A stretch of DNA of 64,000 nt, from the NCBI GenBank assembly GCA_037176705.1, contig CM073905.1, positions 30,722,986-30,786,985 of the forward strand, written 5' to 3'. Every line of letters starts with the position of its first letter. The first letter of the stretch is position 1. Shown here piece by piece: positions 62,550-64,000 of this stretch. The notes beneath the pieces are model-generated. The model saw only the letters and a program-made list of their open reading frames with translations. It did not search any database and was not told the DNA's origin. The position numbers and the translations under genes were made by a program. The DNA is from Molossus alvarezi (lineage: Eukaryota > Chordata > Mammalia > Chiroptera > Molossidae).

Positions 62550-62700
62550 CTGCCTACTGTGCACCCCATTAATTCCTAACTCATAATAATTTATCAGCAG
62601 CAGGCTGGGGTGTACTCATTCATTATTTATAGAGAAAGCGTTTGCTAAGCAAGTCAGTAGTTCAGACAAGATCAGGGCGGGGCGGGTTTAACCCGCTCAA
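62550..62700. other. Candidate conserved non-coding block
   Basis: AT-rich and repeat-free: CCCATTAATTCCTAACTCAT, AATAATTTATCAGCAGC and TCATTCATTATTTATAGAG. Confidence 0.25.
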
Positions 62701-63079
62701 GAAAACCAGCCTGTCAGAGCTTCAGCACAGTTGCTACAGGCAGATGGAGTGGCGGGTGACAGACGGACACCCACCAGCCTCCTGGTTTCTTCCATGCAAC
62801 TCCAGAACTTTCCCTTTACCCTAACATGGTCCCTCTCTAAGAAACACGTCACCCCCTCTCCTGCCCCATCCGATCTGAATCGGACCATCGGCTCTACGTT
62901 GCCATTTCATTATAGCAATAGAAGCCGCCCATCAACCCTTGTAAGACTATCTTTTGGGGTCAAGTGTAAAAACCAAGCCCCTTGACCTCCTTTCCTCGTG
63001 AGATGAATGGCCTTGGCTTTCTTTAAATGCCCTAAAGACCTCTGGTCCTTTTGTCTGCGGAAGGCCCCTGGGACGTGGA

Positions 63080-63220
63080 GTTGGGAGAGCTGGTTTCCCA
63101 TCACGGTGCTGGATGGCCTCAGGCACGTCTTCTGGGCTCCGTGGTCCTCAGCTTCCTCACCTGTGGAATGGGCATGCTGATTCCCCCGAGCTGCCCCGAG
63201 TAGTAGATTAAACCAGAAAG
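63080..63220 (+). mobile_element. MIR SINE fragment
   Basis: CTCAGCTTCCTCACCTGTGG and AATGGGCATGCTGATTCC. Confidence 0.5.
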
Positions 63221-63376
63221 AGGGAAGTGTTTTGTAAATGAAAACAAAACAGTCAAAACAGAGATGACTGGGCAGATAGCTTTTCAGATGAATGTCAAAA
63301 ACAGTGAAACATTGTCCTTTATTGAGTCCAAGCGAGTGGTTGGAGCTTTCCCGGTAGTTCTGTACGTTGGCTTACC

Positions 63377-63540
63377 ATTCAGATCTCCTGGGGAGGTTTC
63401 GAATCATGAGTGATGTCTGGACTCCACCCTCCACCCCGAAAAGACCCTGGTTCAGTTGATCTGGGGTGGGGCTGGATGTCATTTTCTTTAAACTCTCCAG
63501 GTAATTCTGTCAGGGACCCCGATCAGGAACCGCGGCACAG
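63377..63540. mobile_element. MER5-like hAT-Charlie MITE
   Basis: AGATCTCCTGGGGAGGTTTC, TCTGGGGTGGGGCTGGATG and ACTCTCCAGGTAATTCTGTC. Confidence 0.65.
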
Positions 63541-63601
63541 TTCCCAAAATGATCCATGTCAAACTTCTCTTTCGCCCTCTCAGAATCAGAAGAGACAGGG
63601 A

Positions 63602-63760
63602 GCCCCGGCTGGGTAGCTCGGTTGGTTAGAGCATCATCCCGATACACCAAGGTTGCAGGTTCAATTCCCGATCAGGACGCATACAAGAGTCAGTCAGTGA
63701 ATGCATCAATAAGTGGAACAACAAATCCATGCTCTTTCTCCCTCTCCTCTCCCCTCCCCG
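63602..63760 (+). mobile_element. tRNA-derived bat SINE, distinct from the VES copies
   Basis: A box GTAGCTCGGTTGGTTAGAGC and B box GGTTCAATTCC, then CATACAAGAGTCAGTCAGTG and an AATCCATG..CTCTCCCT tail. The head differs from the other eleven SINEs here, so it is a different or older subfamily. Confidence 0.7.
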
Positions 63761-64000
63761 CATTTTCTCTCCATGGAACACTCTTGAAGGATTTCTGTTG
63801 GGGTGGTGTGGGGGGGTGGGTAACGTGCTTCATTCTACAAGTCACAGAGTTCATTCCCCGCTGTGTGGAGAGCAGGTTGGAGGGAGGGGAGCCGAGAAAT
63901 GGGAAGACCGCCAAGAGGCATTGGGGCTCATCATAAACCAGGGCTCTCATCTTGTGGACAACACTGGGGTGCTGTGACACTCGGAAGATGGTATTTCTTT

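Larger units (their letters stand above)
44742..64000 (+). other. KSR2 intron (5' part) downstream of last exon in window
   Basis: The next exon should begin by completing the split Ser/Arg codon and continue with LCKGRT (remembered KSR2 sequence). No such reading was found through 64000, so at least 19.2 kb of this intron is present. It holds a MER3-like MITE, MaLR-like LTRs, a MER20-like MITE, a VES SINE at 50377, MER5-like MITEs, MIRs, an LTR-like repeat at 59930, a CCAT-type array at 61670 and a second SINE type at 63602. AT-rich repeat-free blocks at 46840-47660, 53110-53660, 57235-57420 and 62550-62700 are candidate conserved elements. Confidence 0.8.

Noticed and set aside
4741..63760. 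tRNA genes, suggested by A- and B-box matches
   Set aside because: All are SINE heads with CT-rich bodies, A-rich tails and target duplications. No intact tRNA fold with anticodon stem was seen.
44742..64000. The next KSR2 exon (LCKGRT, HRD- or DFG-equivalent region)
   Set aside because: No frame in this stretch reads these motifs, so the exon must lie beyond 64000.

Overview
This window is mammalian nuclear DNA, almost certainly from a bat. At least eleven insertions have the signature of VES, the tRNA-derived SINE of yangochiropteran bats: a head close to GCCCTGGCCGGCTTGGCTC, a CT-rich body with repeated CATCGATGTTTCTCTC, and flanking target-site duplications. A 192-bp hAT MITE at 3330-3521 matches my memory of SPIN, a horizontally transferred family reported from Myotis. 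Together these point to a vespertilionid or close relative. The species cannot be named from sequence alone.

The only protein-coding gene I can support is the middle part of KSR2 (kinase suppressor of Ras 2), on the + strand. Nine exons (9816-9885, 12095-12178, 24959-25026, 27865-27989, 34512-34680, 38655-38696, 39219-39291, 42280-42328, 44374-44741) join in phase to encode about 349 residues. They cover the C1 zinc-finger domain (exons 1-3 here), a 14-3-3-type RTESVP site (exon 4), a Ser/Thr/Pro-rich linker (exon 5), an ERK-docking FIFP motif on a 42-nt microexon (exon 6), a linker (exons 7-8), and the N-lobe of the pseudokinase domain (exon 9), with Arg in place of the catalytic VAIK lysine. 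The N-terminal exons lie upstream of the window. The rest of the pseudokinase lies downstream. KSR2 scaffolds RAF, MEK and ERK.

Layout: 1-9815 is an upstream intron with SINEs, a SPIN-like element and a 0.95-kb CCAT-type array. 9816-44741 is the exon-bearing part. 44742-64000 is the start of the next intron, with no exon recognised. Introns hold VES SINEs, MIRs, hAT-Charlie MITEs (MER3-, MER5- and MER20-like), a Tigger element, MaLR-like LTRs, a pair of related LTR-like repeats about 36 kb apart, and several large tandem arrays. The arrays are CCAT-type at 8150, 24549 and 61670, a G-rich minisatellite at 28016, and a 1.5-kb GGA/GAT-rich satellite at 31320-32865 with a 327-bp higher-order unit.

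Most notable points: (1) the expected splice acceptor of exon 4 reads GG instead of AG, and an in-frame AG six bases downstream could rescue splicing with loss of two residues; (2) exon 7 is markedly divergent from the KSR2 sequence I remember, while the other exons are nearly invariant; (3) tandem arrays sit directly against two exon borders; (4) several AT-rich, repeat-free blocks in the flanking introns look like conserved non-coding elements. Long open frames over the tandem arrays are artefacts of their period-3 composition.
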